The notes: generated by a model from the letters alone, not told the origin. DNA of 64,000 bases from Streptomyces sp. WMMB303 (GCF_029351045.1 NZ_JARKIN010000001.1:1071001-1135000); one strand, 5' to 3'; positions 1-10,747 are shown, numbered from the stretch's first letter. A program made the numbers and translations.

Positions 1-741
1 GGTGGCGGTGCGGTCGGCATAGCGGACGGTGAGGGTGAGGGCCCGGGCCACCTGCCCCTCGGCACGCAGTCGGAACCCCAGCTCGTCGGCGAGGGTGAGC
101 AGCGCGCCGCGGCGCCGGTCGGCGTCGAGTTCGTCCCGTTCGAAACGGTGCTCGGCGCCCGCGGAGCGCGGTGGTGCCGTGCGGGTGACGGGCGCGGGAT
201 CGATCCCCCGCGCCCGCTCGTGCAGCCGCCGCCCCGCCGCGGCGCCGAGGATCCGCTGGAGCGTGGCGGGCGGCGCGGCGGCGAGCCGGCCGACGCTGTC
301 GAGGCCGTAGGCGCACAGCGCACGCGCCGTCGCGGGGCCGACCCCGGGCAGCGCGGCCACCGGTCTGCGGTCGAGGAAGCCGGCCGCGTCCTCGGGGCGC
401 ACCTCGCGCACCCGCCCCGGTTCCCCCGCCTGTGCGGCCATCCGTGCCAGCAGCGGATTGGCGGCGACCCCGACGGTGCAGTCGGTTCCGTACAGCGCGA
501 GGGCGCGCAGCCGCACGAGCCGTGCCAGGTCGACGGCGTCCCGTCCGAAGTACCGCAGCGCACCCCGGACGTCGGCGAGCGCGGCGTCCGGGGGCAGGGC
601 CTGGACGACGGGGGTGATGTCGGTGAGCAGGGCGAGGAGCGCGTCGTGACGTCCGGGCGCGGTGGCCCCGGTGCCGTCGAAGTGCACATAGAGCACGTGG
701 GATCGCCGGGGTCCGGCGGGTGCCGGCGCCGGGCCGCTCAT
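1..741 (-). CDS. Y-family DNA polymerase-like protein (ImuB-type partner of DnaE2), partial
   Basis: The first 247 codons are visible and the gene runs off the left edge. Start ATG at 741 overlaps the dnaE2 stop by 4 nt (ATGA), so translation is coupled. The protein reads LYVHFD near residue 18, then DITPVVQALPPDAALADV (about 42-60), then VGVAANPLLARMA and the helix-hairpin-helix stretch LPGVGPATARALCAYGLDS, all recognisable as Y-family palm and HhH pieces. The roughly 50-60 residues of fingers expected between the first strand and the ITPVV segment are missing. The usual catalytic SIDE motif is replaced by PPDA. This fits a non-catalytic accessory protein of an error-prone replisome, as known for ImuB, rather than an active polymerase IV. 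The C-terminal part with any clamp-binding motif is outside the window. Confidence 0.85.
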   Translation of the reverse strand, partial: MSGPAPAPAGPRRSHVLYVHFDGTGATAPGRHDALLALLTDITPVVQALPPDAALADVRGALRYFGRDAVDLARLVRLRALALYGTDCTVGVAANPLLARMAAQAGEPGRVREVRPEDAAGFLDRRPVAALPGVGPATARALCAYGLDSVGRLAAAPPATLQRILGAAAGRRLHERARGIDPAPVTRTAPPRSAGAEHRFERDELDADRRRGALLTLADELGFRLRAEGQVARALTLTVRYADRTAT

Positions 742-3700
742 CCCGCGCTCCCCGGGCTGGAGTGCCACATCCTGCGGAGCGCCCTGGCCGACCCCGCCGT
801 CTCGCCCGCGGGGCGGAGGTCCGCCCAGGGGTGCATCTCGTATCCGGGGGCGACCTGGAGGGTGCGGCCCGGACCGTCGGCGGGCTGCGGGCCGCCCTCC
901 GGCGGCTCCGCCAGCCGGGCCGTGACCGCCTCCAGGCCGCCGGTGCGGCGCAGCTCGACCAGTTCGGCCAGGTCCCAGGCGGCGGAGCCGACGACGGTGA
1001 GGCTGCGCGGCCCGCGCCGCTGGACGACGCCGCGCACCAGCAGCAGCCAGGAGTGGAAGACGGTGTGGGCGCAGGCGGCGTGCGCGTCCTCGAAGAAGGC
1101 GAGGTCGGACAGGCCGGTGCCGTCGTCCAGGGTGGTGAAGATGACGCGCTTGCCGGAGGCGAGCGGCGGGGTCTGGGTGGCGGCCTTGGCCCCGGCGATC
1201 AGCACCGTCTCGCCGTGCCGTGCCGTGCGCAGGGTACGGGCCGACCGGGCGCCCAGCTCCCGCAGGAAGGCGACGTGGTCGGTCATCAGATGGCGGGAGG
1301 TGTCCATTCCCAGGACATCCAGTTCGGCGCCGAGGCGTTCGCCCTGGTCCAGGTCGGGCAGGTGGACCGGTTCGGCCTGCTGCGGGGCCCGGTCCGCGGG
1401 TCCGTCGCCCTCGCCCAGCGCGAGCTGCCCCTCGCGCGCTCCGGCGGCACGCTGGGTGCGGTGCAGTTCGGCGAGGTGCAGCAGCAGGTCGCGGCGGTTG
1501 CCGCCGGGGGCGAAGGCGTCCAGCGCGCCGACCTGGGCGAGGCGTTCGGCCACGGGCCGGGAGGGGCGGGCCCGGCGCCAGAAGTCCGCGAGCGAGTCGT
1601 AGGGCTGCCCGGCCTCGATACGGGCCGCGTCGGCCTCGCTGATGCCCTGCACCTCGCCGAGCGCGAGGCGCAGCCCCCACACCCCAGATTCGGACTCCAG
1701 TTCGATCCGATAGGAGGCGGCGGACCGGTTCACCTCCAGCGGCAGCACCGGAACCCCGCGCCGCCGGGCGTCCGCCAGCAGCAGCCGCTTGGGGTACATC
1801 CCCGGGTCGTGCTCCAGGATCCCGGCATAGAAGGCGGCCGGACGGTGCGCCTTGAGCCACGCGGACTGGTAGGTCGGCACGGCGAACGCCACGGCGTGCG
1901 CCTTGCAGAACCCGTAGGAGCCGAAGGACTCCACGATCTCCCAGGCGTGCGCGACCGTTCCGGCCGCGAAACCCCGGCGCGCCGCCGCGCGTTCGAACCA
2001 GAGCTTCGCGGCGGGGCGCTGCTCCTCGTCCTTGAGCACCCGCCGCACCTCGTCCGCCCGGCCGCGGTCGCAGCCGGTGAACCGCGAGAGGATGCGGATC
2101 ACCTGCTCGTGGAAGACCGCCACGCCGTACGTCTCGGCCAGCGGCTCCGCCAGGTCGGGATGCGGATGGCGGATGCGGCGCCGCCCGTGCCGGGCCTCGA
2201 CGAAGGGGTGGACCATGTCGGCGCCGACGGGTCCCGGACGGAAGAGGGAGATGTCCACGACCAGGTCGTGGAAGGTCTCCGGCTGGAGCCGGCCGATCAG
2301 CTCGCGCTGGCCCGGCGACTCGATCTGGAAGCAGCCCAGCGTCTCCGAGGAGCGGATCAGCTCGTAGGTGGCCCGGTCACCCTCCGGGACCGCGTCCAGG
2401 TCGATCCGCTCCCCCGCCGCCCGCTCCACCTCGGCGACCGCGTACGCCATCGCCGACTGGAGCCGCACGCCCAGCACGTCCAGCTTGAGCAGTCCGAGGT
2501 CCTCCACGTCGTCCTTGTCGAACTGCGCCATCGCGAAACCCTCGCCGCTGGTGGGCACGACGGGCGTACGGGCACGCAGCGACGCGTCCGAGAGCAGCAG
2601 CCCGCACGGGTGCATGGCCATCCCGCGGGGCAGCCCGTCCAGCGCCTCGACCAGCTCCCAGAAGCGCTCCCCGTGCCCGGCGGGCGCTCCCTCGGCCGCC
2701 TCCCGCCGCAGCTCCGCCAGCTCCGGCAGCTCGGCCAGCGCGGAGCGCGCGTCCCGCGCCCTGATGTGCGGAAACGCCTTGGCCAGCCGGTCGGTCTCGG
2801 CCGGGTCCAGCGCCAGCGCCGCGCCCACGTCGCGGATGGCGTGCCGCACCCGGTAGGTCTCGGGCATGGCGACGGCGGCCACCCGCTCCTCGCCGAAGCG
2901 TTCGAAGACCGCGCGGTAGACCTCCAGCCGCCGGGCCGACTCCACGTCGATGTCGATGTCCGGCAGCTCGGCCCGGCGCGGAGAGAGGAACCGCTCCATC
3001 AGCAGCCCGTGCTCGACCGGGTCGGCGTGCGCGATGCCCAGCAGATGGTTGACGAACGACCCGGCGCCCGAGCCGCGCGCGGCGACCCGGATGCCCCGCT
3101 CCCGCACGTCCTCGACGATGCGGGCGACGGTCAGGAAGTACGAGGAGTAGCCGAGCTTCTCGATGACGGCCAGCTCGTCCTCCAGCCGTCGCCAGCGGGC
3201 GGGCTGCCGGTCGTAGCGGCGGGCCACCATCGCGGCGGCGCAGCGGGAGCGCAGGACGCGCACGGCGGTGCGGCCGCCGGTGTCCGCCAGCCGGGACTCG
3301 GGGAAGTGGATCCGGCCCAGGCCCAGATCCTCCTCGGGGTCGACCCGGCAGGCCTGCGCGGTCTCCTCGGTGAGGGCGAGCAGACGGTGCGCGGTGTTGC
3401 GCCGGTATCCGGCGGCCTCGGCGATCCGCTCCGCGGCGGCGGCCATCTCCGCGGGCCCCTTCAGCCAGCGCTCACCGCTGTCGAGCCCCGCGCGCGGGTC
3501 GACGGGGACGAGGCGGCGGGCGGAGTCCAGTACGTCGGCGACGTTCACCTCGGCGGACGGAGCCGGATCGGCGTAGCGCACCGCGTTGGTCAGGACGGGG
3601 GTGACGCCCTCCTGCGCCGCCAGTCCCAGCGCTCCGGCGGCCTCGCGCAGCGGCCCGGCGGCGGAGACGGCCAGCCGGAGCGCGTCGCCGTGGATCTCGC

Positions 3701-4220
3701 GCCACCACCCCAGGAGCGCGGCCGCGCGGTCGGGGCGGCCCGCGGCGAGGGCGCGCCCGACGTCGGAACCGGCGCCCAGCAGCACCGTCACGGCGTCGCC
3801 GCGCAGCGCGGTCCGCGCAAGGAGCGGCGCGTCCTGCCCTGCGGCGTGCGCCTCGGTGATCATCCGGCACAGTTCGGCCCAGCCGCGGGCGCCGTCGCGG
3901 GCGAGGAAGACGGCGCGCCGGGCGGACTCGTCGATGAAGCGCCCGCCTCTGACCGGGGTGCGGCGCCGCTCTCCGCCCCGCACGTCCGGCTGGTCCGGTG
4001 GCGGCGGCCCGACCGCGAGATCGACCCCGTACAGCGGGCGCACCCCGGCGCGTGCGCACGCCTTCGTGAAGCGGACGGCCCCCGCGACGCCGTCCCGGTC
4101 GGTGAGGGCGACAGCGGCCATTCCCCGCTCGGCGGCCCGCTCGGCGAGCGTCTCGGGGTGCGAGGCACCGAAGCGCATGGAGAAGCCGGAGGCCACGTGC
4201 AGATGCGTGAACGCCGACAT
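738..4220 (-). CDS. dnaE2: Error-prone DNA polymerase III alpha subunit, DnaE2/ImuC type
   Basis: A 1160-residue C-family polymerase, the usual length for DnaE2. The PHP domain starts at once (THLHVASGFS). The palm acidic residues are D421 and D423 in PDIDIDVE and D581 in LLKLDVLG. The FQIESPGQRELI and SLFRPGPV blocks are characteristic, and an OB-fold region follows. Start ATG at 4220 has a strong ribosome site, AGGAGG, 11 nt upstream; an upstream in-frame GTG at 4247 has a poorly placed site. Family members perform mutagenic translesion synthesis after DNA damage. A palindromic SOS box lies 64 nt before the start. The Y-family-like partner follows with a 4-nt overlap, so the two form an operon. 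No imuA-type recombinase gene is beside it. Confidence 0.95.
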   Translation of the reverse strand: MSAFTHLHVASGFSMRFGASHPETLAERAAERGMAAVALTDRDGVAGAVRFTKACARAGVRPLYGVDLAVGPPPPDQPDVRGGERRRTPVRGGRFIDESARRAVFLARDGARGWAELCRMITEAHAAGQDAPLLARTALRGDAVTVLLGAGSDVGRALAAGRPDRAAALLGWWREIHGDALRLAVSAAGPLREAAGALGLAAQEGVTPVLTNAVRYADPAPSAEVNVADVLDSARRLVPVDPRAGLDSGERWLKGPAEMAAAAERIAEAAGYRRNTAHRLLALTEETAQACRVDPEEDLGLGRIHFPESRLADTGGRTAVRVLRSRCAAAMVARRYDRQPARWRRLEDELAVIEKLGYSSYFLTVARIVEDVRERGIRVAARGSGAGSFVNHLLGIAHADPVEHGLLMERFLSPRRAELPDIDIDVESARRLEVYRAVFERFGEERVAAVAMPETYRVRHAIRDVGAALALDPAETDRLAKAFPHIRARDARSALAELPELAELRREAAEGAPAGHGERFWELVEALDGLPRGMAMHPCGLLLSDASLRARTPVVPTSGEGFAMAQFDKDDVEDLGLLKLDVLGVRLQSAMAYAVAEVERAAGERIDLDAVPEGDRATYELIRSSETLGCFQIESPGQRELIGRLQPETFHDLVVDISLFRPGPVGADMVHPFVEARHGRRRIRHPHPDLAEPLAETYGVAVFHEQVIRILSRFTGCDRGRADEVRRVLKDEEQRPAAKLWFERAAARRGFAAGTVAHAWEIVESFGSYGFCKAHAVAFAVPTYQSAWLKAHRPAAFYAGILEHDPGMYPKRLLLADARRRGVPVLPLEVNRSAASYRIELESESGVWGLRLALGEVQGISEADAARIEAGQPYDSLADFWRRARPSRPVAERLAQVGALDAFAPGGNRRDLLLHLAELHRTQRAAGAREGQLALGEGDGPADRAPQQAEPVHLPDLDQGERLGAELDVLGMDTSRHLMTDHVAFLRELGARSARTLRTARHGETVLIAGAKAATQTPPLASGKRVIFTTLDDGTGLSDLAFFEDAHAACAHTVFHSWLLLVRGVVQRRGPRSLTVVGSAAWDLAELVELRRTGGLEAVTARLAEPPEGGPQPADGPGRTLQVAPGYEMHPWADLRPAGETAGSARALRRMWHSSPGSAG

Positions 4221-4283
4221 CGTCCGCACCACCTCCTGCCTCAGCACCCCCCTCTGTCCCGAGCAACCACAATAGACCAGCTA

Positions 4284-4299
4284 TCGAATCTATATTCGA
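4284..4299 (-). promoter_or_regulatory. SOS box (LexA operator) upstream of dnaE2
   Basis: TCGAAT-CTAT-ATTCGA is a perfect 6-4-6 inverted repeat in an otherwise GC-rich spacer. It matches the actinobacterial LexA operator pattern TCGAAY-N4-RTTCGA. It sits 64 nt upstream of the dnaE2 start, at a position where LexA could block its promoter. This predicts DNA-damage induction of dnaE2 and the coupled Y-family-like gene. Confidence 0.85.
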
Positions 4300-5710
<1,411 letters not shown>

Positions 5711-5836
5711 CCACCTGGGCGTTCGGAACGGGCCGGCGAAGCGGCGGAAGCGGGTCGGCCGCCCGCGCGGGTGCAGACCGGGTCGCACCCTCGCCCTCCG
5801 GCGCACGGCACGCGGCACGGCAGCCGCACAGCAGTA

Positions 5837-5869
5837 CGGAACCCCCCGGACCACGTCCGGGGGGTTCCG
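5837..5869 (+). terminator. Terminator hairpin after asd
   Basis: A perfect 14-bp stem (CGGAACCCCCCGGA paired with its complement) around a 5-nt loop, 126 nt past the asd stop and facing the convergent protease gene. There is no U-tract, as is common in Streptomyces. Confidence 0.75.
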
Positions 5870-5936
5870 CTGTGGGGGGTCCGAGCCCCTTCCGGAGGGG
5901 CTCACCAGGATCCCGTGCGGGGGCCGGGCCCGCCGC

Positions 5937-5958
5937 CCGGCCGACCGGGGTCGGCCGG
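5937..5958 (-). terminator. Hairpin just after streptogrisin-like protease 1
   Basis: CCGGCCGACC and its exact complement, 10 bp with a minimal loop, 11 nt beyond the stop codon of the minus-strand protease gene. It is probably that gene's terminator. Confidence 0.55.
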
Positions 5959-5968
5959 TCCCGCGGGG

Positions 5969-7045
5969 TCAGCCGATCTTGGCACCGAGCGCGTCGAGCG
6001 CGGCGGGCACCGGCTGGAAGTAGGTCTCGCCGCCCGAGGAGCAGTCACCGCTGCCGCCGGAAGTGAGACCCAGCGCCTTGTCGCCCGCGAAGAGCGAGCC
6101 GCCGCTGTCGCCCGGCTCGGCGCACACGTCGGTCTGGATCAGCCCGTCGACGGTGCCCTCCGGGTAGGAGACGGAGGCGTCCAGCGCCTTGACCGTGCCG
6201 TCGTGCACCTGGGTGGTGCTGCCGCTGCGGGTGACCTTCTGGCCCACCTCGGCCTCTCCGGCGCCGGAGATGGCCTGGGTGCTGCCGTCGTAGAGGTCGA
6301 CCTCGCTCGGGTGGTCGGTGTCACCGGTGTAGGTGGCGATGCCGTAGTCGTTGCCCGGGAACTTGCCCTCCCCGCTCTCCGCGATGGGCTGGCCGCCCTG
6401 CGAGTCGGACCACGAGGAGATCGCGGTGGTGCAGTGGCCCGCGGTCAGGAAACCGGGCTTGCCGTCCGCGGTGGTGACATTGAAGCCGAGCGAGCAGCGG
6501 CCGCCGTCGCCCCAGATGGCGTCCCCACCGGCGATCTTGGTGGTGAACTTGCCTTCGGTGCGCTTCAGCTCGACCTTGCCGCCCTGGGCCTTGAGCTGCT
6601 TCTCGAGCTTGGCCAGCTCGGCGCCCTCGACCGTGCTGTCGGCGGTGACGACCACCTTGTTGGCCTTCACGTCGACGGCGCGGGCCGTGCCCGTCACATC
6701 GTTCTCGGTGAGCGTCTTCTTGGCCGAGGTGAGCTGGGAGAGGGTGTGCTCGACGACCCGGGCCCTGGCTCCGGCCGCCTCGACCTTCTCCTTGGCCGCG
6801 TCGTCGGTCACGTTGACGACGAGCTGCTTGGCCTTGGCGTCGTAGTAGGCTCCGCCGTCACCCTTGATGTCCGAGGTGAGCTTCGAGGCCAGCTTCGATG
6901 CCGAGCCGGAGGAGAGGGTCTTGACCGAGGGGGCCTCGGGCGCGGCGTTGGCGGTGGTGACCGTGAGCGCGCCGGCCGCGAGGGCCGCTGCGCCCGCGCC
7001 GGCCAGCAGTATCCGCCTCTTGGGTGCGCGTCGGTGGTTGGACAA
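5969..7045 (-). CDS. Secreted serine protease, streptogrisin (alpha-lytic, S1) family, long prosegment
   Basis: 358 residues: a signal peptide (about 1-35, Arg-rich start then an Ala/Gly-rich core ending ANA), a long prosegment (about 36-170), and a mature chymotrypsin-fold protease from I171 (IAGGDAIW). The catalytic triad is H204 (TAGHC), D233 (GNDYG) and S314 (PGDSGG). Cysteines 184/205 and 308/335 are placed for the two usual disulfides. The prosegment acts as a folding chaperone in this family. The start is TTG at 7045, chosen because GGAGG lies 7 nt before it and the signal peptide begins there. It is followed in the genome by a second family member transcribed separately. Confidence 0.93.
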   Translation of the reverse strand: MSNHRRAPKRRILLAGAGAAALAAGALTVTTANAAPEAPSVKTLSSGSASKLASKLTSDIKGDGGAYYDAKAKQLVVNVTDDAAKEKVEAAGARARVVEHTLSQLTSAKKTLTENDVTGTARAVDVKANKVVVTADSTVEGAELAKLEKQLKAQGGKVELKRTEGKFTTKIAGGDAIWGDGGRCSLGFNVTTADGKPGFLTAGHCTTAISSWSDSQGGQPIAESGEGKFPGNDYGIATYTGDTDHPSEVDLYDGSTQAISGAGEAEVGQKVTRSGSTTQVHDGTVKALDASVSYPEGTVDGLIQTDVCAEPGDSGGSLFAGDKALGLTSGGSGDCSSGGETYFQPVPAALDALGAKIG

Positions 7046-7620
7046 GGTGATACCTCCAGTGGGGGGTTGGGACCCGCCCCGGAGCGGGGTGGTCCCGGAG
7101 GATGTACGGACACGGCCCTCTTACCCAAGAGAAAGTCGCGTCCATGCCAACTTGTGCGCCGAGTATTGCGATCACCCCGACCTCCGCACAAGGCCCAGAT
7201 CACGTCAGCCGACCGGAAGTTCGGTTCGGTTGTCAAGATGCCGAACGTCCCTTCCTGTCCCTGACGTCCGGCGGAACGAACACGGCGGGCGACACCATGT
7301 GCTCATGAGGTAAGGCATGGACCTGTCCGGTATTCGTCGCCCCGGCGGCCCAATTGCGGCAGCACATCGAGGCACTTCGCCGCGCGTCCGCCCGCGTGCG
7401 GCGACGCGGCGCCCGTCGCGCGCACCAACACACCCGCGCACGCACGCACAAAGACGCCCCGCCGGAGGAAGGGCCCACCGCAGCTCGCATCCCGCCTCCA
7501 CGCGAGAACGCTCCGCGGCCACGGCCCCGCCCGCACACACGGAAGTGCCCGTACACACACCCAGGGAGCGTGTACGGGCACAGGACCGAGCGGTGCTCGG
7601 CCGGCACGGGTGGCGCTGCG
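7046..7620. other. Intergenic region between the two protease genes
   Basis: About 575 nt upstream of protease 1 with relatively AT-rich patches near 7120-7330. It holds the protease 1 promoter region and, at its right end, the terminator of protease 2. Reading frames here have poor codon bias, so I call no gene. Confidence 0.5.
7545..7581 (-). terminator. Terminator hairpin after protease 2
   Basis: A 12-bp perfect stem, GTGCCCGTACAC paired with GTGTACGGGCAC, and a 13-nt loop, 40 nt past the stop of the 7621-8535 gene on the minus strand. Confidence 0.75.
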
Positions 7621-8535
7621 TCAGTAGACGTTCACGCCGTACGCGTTGAGCGCCTCGGTGACCGGCTGGAAGAAGGTCGTCCCACCACTGCTGCAGTTGC
7701 CGCTGCCGCCGGAGGTGAGGCCGAGTGCGGTGCTGCCCCGGTAGAGGGGGCCGCCGCTGTCGCCCGGCTCCGCGCACACGGTGGTGCGGATGAGGCCGTA
7801 GACGATGTCGCCGCCGCCGTAGTTGACCGTGGCGTTGAGCCCGGTCACCTGGCCGCTGTGGGTGCCGGTGGTGCTGCCGCGCCGGGTCACGGTCTGACCC
7901 ACGGACGGCGTGCCGGCCCTGGTGATGTCCTGCCCGCCGACGGTACCGGGGTGCGAGATCGAGGTGTTGTCGTAGCGCACGATCCCGTAGTCGTTACCCG
8001 GGAAGCTGGAGCCGACGGTGGGCCCGATGCGGGTGGAGTGACTGGAGTTGGTGTACCAGTCGCCGCCGCCCTCGGTGCAGTGCCCGGCGGTCAGGAAGTA
8101 GTACGTGCTGCCGCTGCGGACGTTGAAGCCCAGCGAACAGCGGTAGGAACCCGAGTAGATGGCGTCCCCGCCCGAGAGGTACTTCTTGAACGTACCCTTG
8201 ACGTGCTCGATCTCCACCGCGCCCGCGTTCTTCCCGGCACTGTGCCGGATCCGGGCGATGTCGGCGTCCGAGACGCGGCTGTCGACCGCGACGACGACCT
8301 TGTCGCTCTTCTTGTCGACGTGCCAGGCCGTGCCGGCGACATCCGCCGCACGTACGGCGTCGCTCGCCGAGCCGAGCTGGCTCGCGGTGAAGGTGTGGGG
8401 GGACGGAGCTTCCGCGACGGCCGTGGCGGGCGCGATCAGCGCCCCGGCCGCCACCATGCCCGACGCGACGGCGATCAGCCGGTTGCGTCTGCGTCCGGCC
8501 GTGCTGTCGTTGGCTTTTGTGCGTTTGGTCCTCAC
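7621..8535 (-). CDS. Secreted serine protease, streptogrisin B-like (S1) family, short prosegment
   Basis: 304 residues: signal peptide to about residue 42, a prosegment of only about 77 residues, and a mature enzyme from about L120 ([18 protein letters not shown]). The triad is H152, D182 and S260. The mature part resembles Streptomyces griseus protease B, and the pocket-lining sequence LGLTSGGSG is kept. GTG start at 8535 has GGGAGG close upstream. It is a paralogue of the neighbour at 5969-7045 with a prosegment about half as long. Each has its own terminator, so they are not co-transcribed. Likely role: extracellular protein digestion during nutrient limitation. Confidence 0.93.
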   Translation of the reverse strand: MRTKRTKANDSTAGRRRNRLIAVASGMVAAGALIAPATAVAEAPSPHTFTASQLGSASDAVRAADVAGTAWHVDKKSDKVVVAVDSRVSDADIARIRHSAGKNAGAVEIEHVKGTFKKYLSGGDAIYSGSYRCSLGFNVRSGSTYYFLTAGHCTEGGGDWYTNSSHSTRIGPTVGSSFPGNDYGIVRYDNTSISHPGTVGGQDITRAGTPSVGQTVTRRGSTTGTHSGQVTGLNATVNYGGGDIVYGLIRTTVCAEPGDSGGPLYRGSTALGLTSGGSGNCSSGGTTFFQPVTEALNAYGVNVY

Positions 8536-9011
8536 TTTTCCTCCCGATCAGGGAAACCAAGCGTGCTCCTGACAAACGCTGCATGGAGTATTCGCGGCGG
8601 CATTCCGGCCCCGCAAGGGCATCTTTCGGACTCCGTCGGTCCAGTTCGCCTGCCGTCCACACCGTTTGGCACCGGTAGGTGCGGGGGAGAAGAGGGTTCT
8701 GGCCTATCCCTGGCCAGCCCCTTGTCAATCTGGGCGCACGACCGGACCGTCGCTCACTCGGATGTCGTCGGGCGACCACCGGTCACGGCCGGAACGGGGC
8801 AATGCGGCACAACCCCGCGCCCCGTCACCAGCCCCCGGAACAACAACCTTGCTCGAGCGCCACCCGTTTGTGCACCAGAACCGTCACGAATGTCGTGCTG
8901 GACGGGTAACCGCTTGGCGCATCATCAGCATCATGGACGACCATAGGGGTTGCGGACCCGCGGCGGAGCGCTAGCAACGGTGGGACACCGCGCAGAGGAG
9001 AGGAGGCGTCC
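8536..9011. other. Divergent intergenic region protease 2 / sepF-like gene
   Basis: About 475 nt without a credible gene; it must contain promoters for both flanking genes. The only clear signal is the ribosome site GGAGG before 9012. Confidence 0.45.
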
Positions 9012-9470
9012 ATGGGATCGGTGCGCAAGGCGAGTGCCTGGCTGGGCCTCGTCGACGACAGCGAGATGCGGTACTACGACTATGCCGACGGGGCGGACGG
9101 CCCGGCCGAGGGGCCGGAGACCGGGAACGCCGCACGCGAGCCGTGGGTCACCGACCCCAGAGTGCGCGTCACGGCCGAGACGGCGCAGGACCAGGGCACC
9201 AAGATCGCGACGGTCAGCCCGGACTGCTTCCGGGACGCCCGCGGCATCGGCGAGCTCTTCCGGGACGGGGTCCCGGTGATCGTCAACCTCACCGCCATGG
9301 ACCCCGCGGACGCCAAGCGTGTGGTCGACTTCGCGGCCGGGCTGACCTTCGGCCTGCGCGGCTCCATCGAACGGGTCGCCAACCGCGTCTTCCTGCTGAC
9401 GCCGCCCGACTACAGCGTCGTCACCAACGAGGACCGCCGCGACCAGGGCGGCTTCTTCAACCAGAGCTGA
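9012..9470 (+). CDS. SepF-like cell division protein (short, SflA-type)
   Basis: 152 residues, with a SepF/DUF552 core from about residue 50: [21 protein letters not shown], then [20 protein letters not shown], and the glycine-containing dimer turn [20 protein letters not shown]. The C-terminus GGFFNQS is typical of actinobacterial SepF. SepF bridges FtsZ polymers to the membrane. This form has a shorter acidic linker than the main division SepF, and streptomycetes are known to carry two extra SepF-like proteins (SflA, SflB) acting in sporulation septation. I infer it belongs to that class because no ftsZ-ylm cluster is nearby. ATG at 9012 is preceded by GGAGG. Confidence 0.85.
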   Translation: MGSVRKASAWLGLVDDSEMRYYDYADGADGPAEGPETGNAAREPWVTDPRVRVTAETAQDQGTKIATVSPDCFRDARGIGELFRDGVPVIVNLTAMDPADAKRVVDFAAGLTFGLRGSIERVANRVFLLTPPDYSVVTNEDRRDQGGFFNQS

Positions 9471-9505
9471 GCTGCGGAGGGGCCGGCGAACAGCCCCTCC
9501 GCAGC
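9471..9505 (+). terminator. Terminator hairpin after sepF-like gene
   Basis: A 13-bp stem, GCTGCGGAGGGGC with its complement, beginning at the base after the stop codon. It lies between convergent genes and may serve both. Confidence 0.75.
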
Positions 9506-9519
9506 GCGGTGGACGCTGC

Positions 9520-10704
9520 TCAGCCCCGGAAGGCGTCGACGCCGGTCAGCGCCTTCCCCAGCACCAACTGGTGCATCTCCACCGTCCCCTCGTACGTGAG
9601 CACGGACTCCAGGTTGGTGCTGTGCCGCATCACGGGGTACTCCAGCGAGACACCGTTGGCACCCAGCACGGTCCGGGCGGTACGGCAGATCTCGATGGCC
9701 TCCCGGGTGTTGTTCAGCTTGCCCAGGCTGATCTGCTCCGGCCGCAGCCGTCCCGCGTCCATCCGCCGCCCCAGGTGGTGCGCGAGCAGCAGTCCCTTGT
9801 GCAGCTCGACCGCCATGTCGGCCAGCTTGGCCTGGGTGAGCTGGAAGCCGGCCAGCGGCTTGCCGAACTGCTCCCGTTCGGTGGCGTAGGCCAGCGCCGT
9901 CTCGAAGCACGCCCGCGCGGCGCCCATCGAACCCCACACGATCCCGTACCGGGCGTGGCTCAGGCAGCTCAGCGGGCCGCCCAGCCCGCGCGCCTCGGGC
10001 AGCATCGCCTCCGCCGGCAGCCGCACCTCGTCGAGGACGAGTTCGCTGGTGACCGAGGCACGCAGGGACCACTTGTGCTTGATCTCGGGCGCCGAGAAGC
10101 CCGGCGCGTCCGTCGGGACCACGAACCCGCGGACCCCCTCCTCGGTGCGGGCCCAGACCACGGCGACCCCGGCGACCGAGCCGTTGGTGATCCACATCTT
10201 GCGGCCGGTGAGCACCCAGTCCGCACCGTCGCGCCGGGCGTGGGTCCGCATTCCGCCGGGGTCGGAGCCGTGGTCGGGCTCGGTCAGCCCGAAGCAGCCG
10301 ATCACCTCGCCCGCCGCCATCGGCGGCAGCCAGCGCTGCTTCTGCTCCTCGCTGCCGAACCGGTGGATGGCGTACATCGCCAGCGAGCCCTGGACCGAGA
10401 CCAGGGAGCGGATACCGGAGTCGGCGGCCTCCAGCTCCAGGCAGGCCAGACCGTACTGCACGGCACTCGCGCCCGCACACCCGTAGCCGGTCAGGGACAT
10501 GCCCAGGGCACCGAGCGAGCCGAGTTCCCGGGCGAGTTCCCGGATGCCGGGCAGTTCTCCCCGCTCGTACCAGTCGGCGACATGGGGCAGGATCCGGTCG
10601 GCGGCCCAGGCGCGCACGGTGTCGCGCACGGCGCGGTCCTCGTCGCCGAGCAGGTCGTCGATCCCCAGCGGATCGTGCGCGTCGAACGCGGGCAGCGGGC
10701 TCAT
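9520..10704 (-). CDS. gcdH: Acyl-CoA dehydrogenase, probable glutaryl-CoA dehydrogenase
   Basis: 394 residues, full length for the family. It is an FAD enzyme; glutaryl-CoA dehydrogenase oxidises and decarboxylates glutaryl-CoA to crotonyl-CoA in lysine and tryptophan breakdown. The blocks GCFGLTEPDHGSDP (FAD/substrate binding) and RKMWITNG are clear. The catalytic base sits in the C-terminal YEGT motif, as in glutaryl-CoA dehydrogenases. TGYGCAG and DSGIRSLVSVQ are also typical of that subgroup. ATG at 10704 is chosen because GGAGG is 7 nt upstream. Another short-chain acyl-CoA dehydrogenase specificity cannot be excluded from sequence alone. Confidence 0.88.
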   Translation of the reverse strand: MSPLPAFDAHDPLGIDDLLGDEDRAVRDTVRAWAADRILPHVADWYERGELPGIRELARELGSLGALGMSLTGYGCAGASAVQYGLACLELEAADSGIRSLVSVQGSLAMYAIHRFGSEEQKQRWLPPMAAGEVIGCFGLTEPDHGSDPGGMRTHARRDGADWVLTGRKMWITNGSVAGVAVVWARTEEGVRGFVVPTDAPGFSAPEIKHKWSLRASVTSELVLDEVRLPAEAMLPEARGLGGPLSCLSHARYGIVWGSMGAARACFETALAYATEREQFGKPLAGFQLTQAKLADMAVELHKGLLLAHHLGRRMDAGRLRPEQISLGKLNNTREAIEICRTARTVLGANGVSLEYPVMRHSTNLESVLTYEGTVEMHQLVLGKALTGVDAFRG

Positions 10705-10747
10705 GGGCGGCCTCCGGAAGGGGACGAGCACGGATACCGACCAGACG

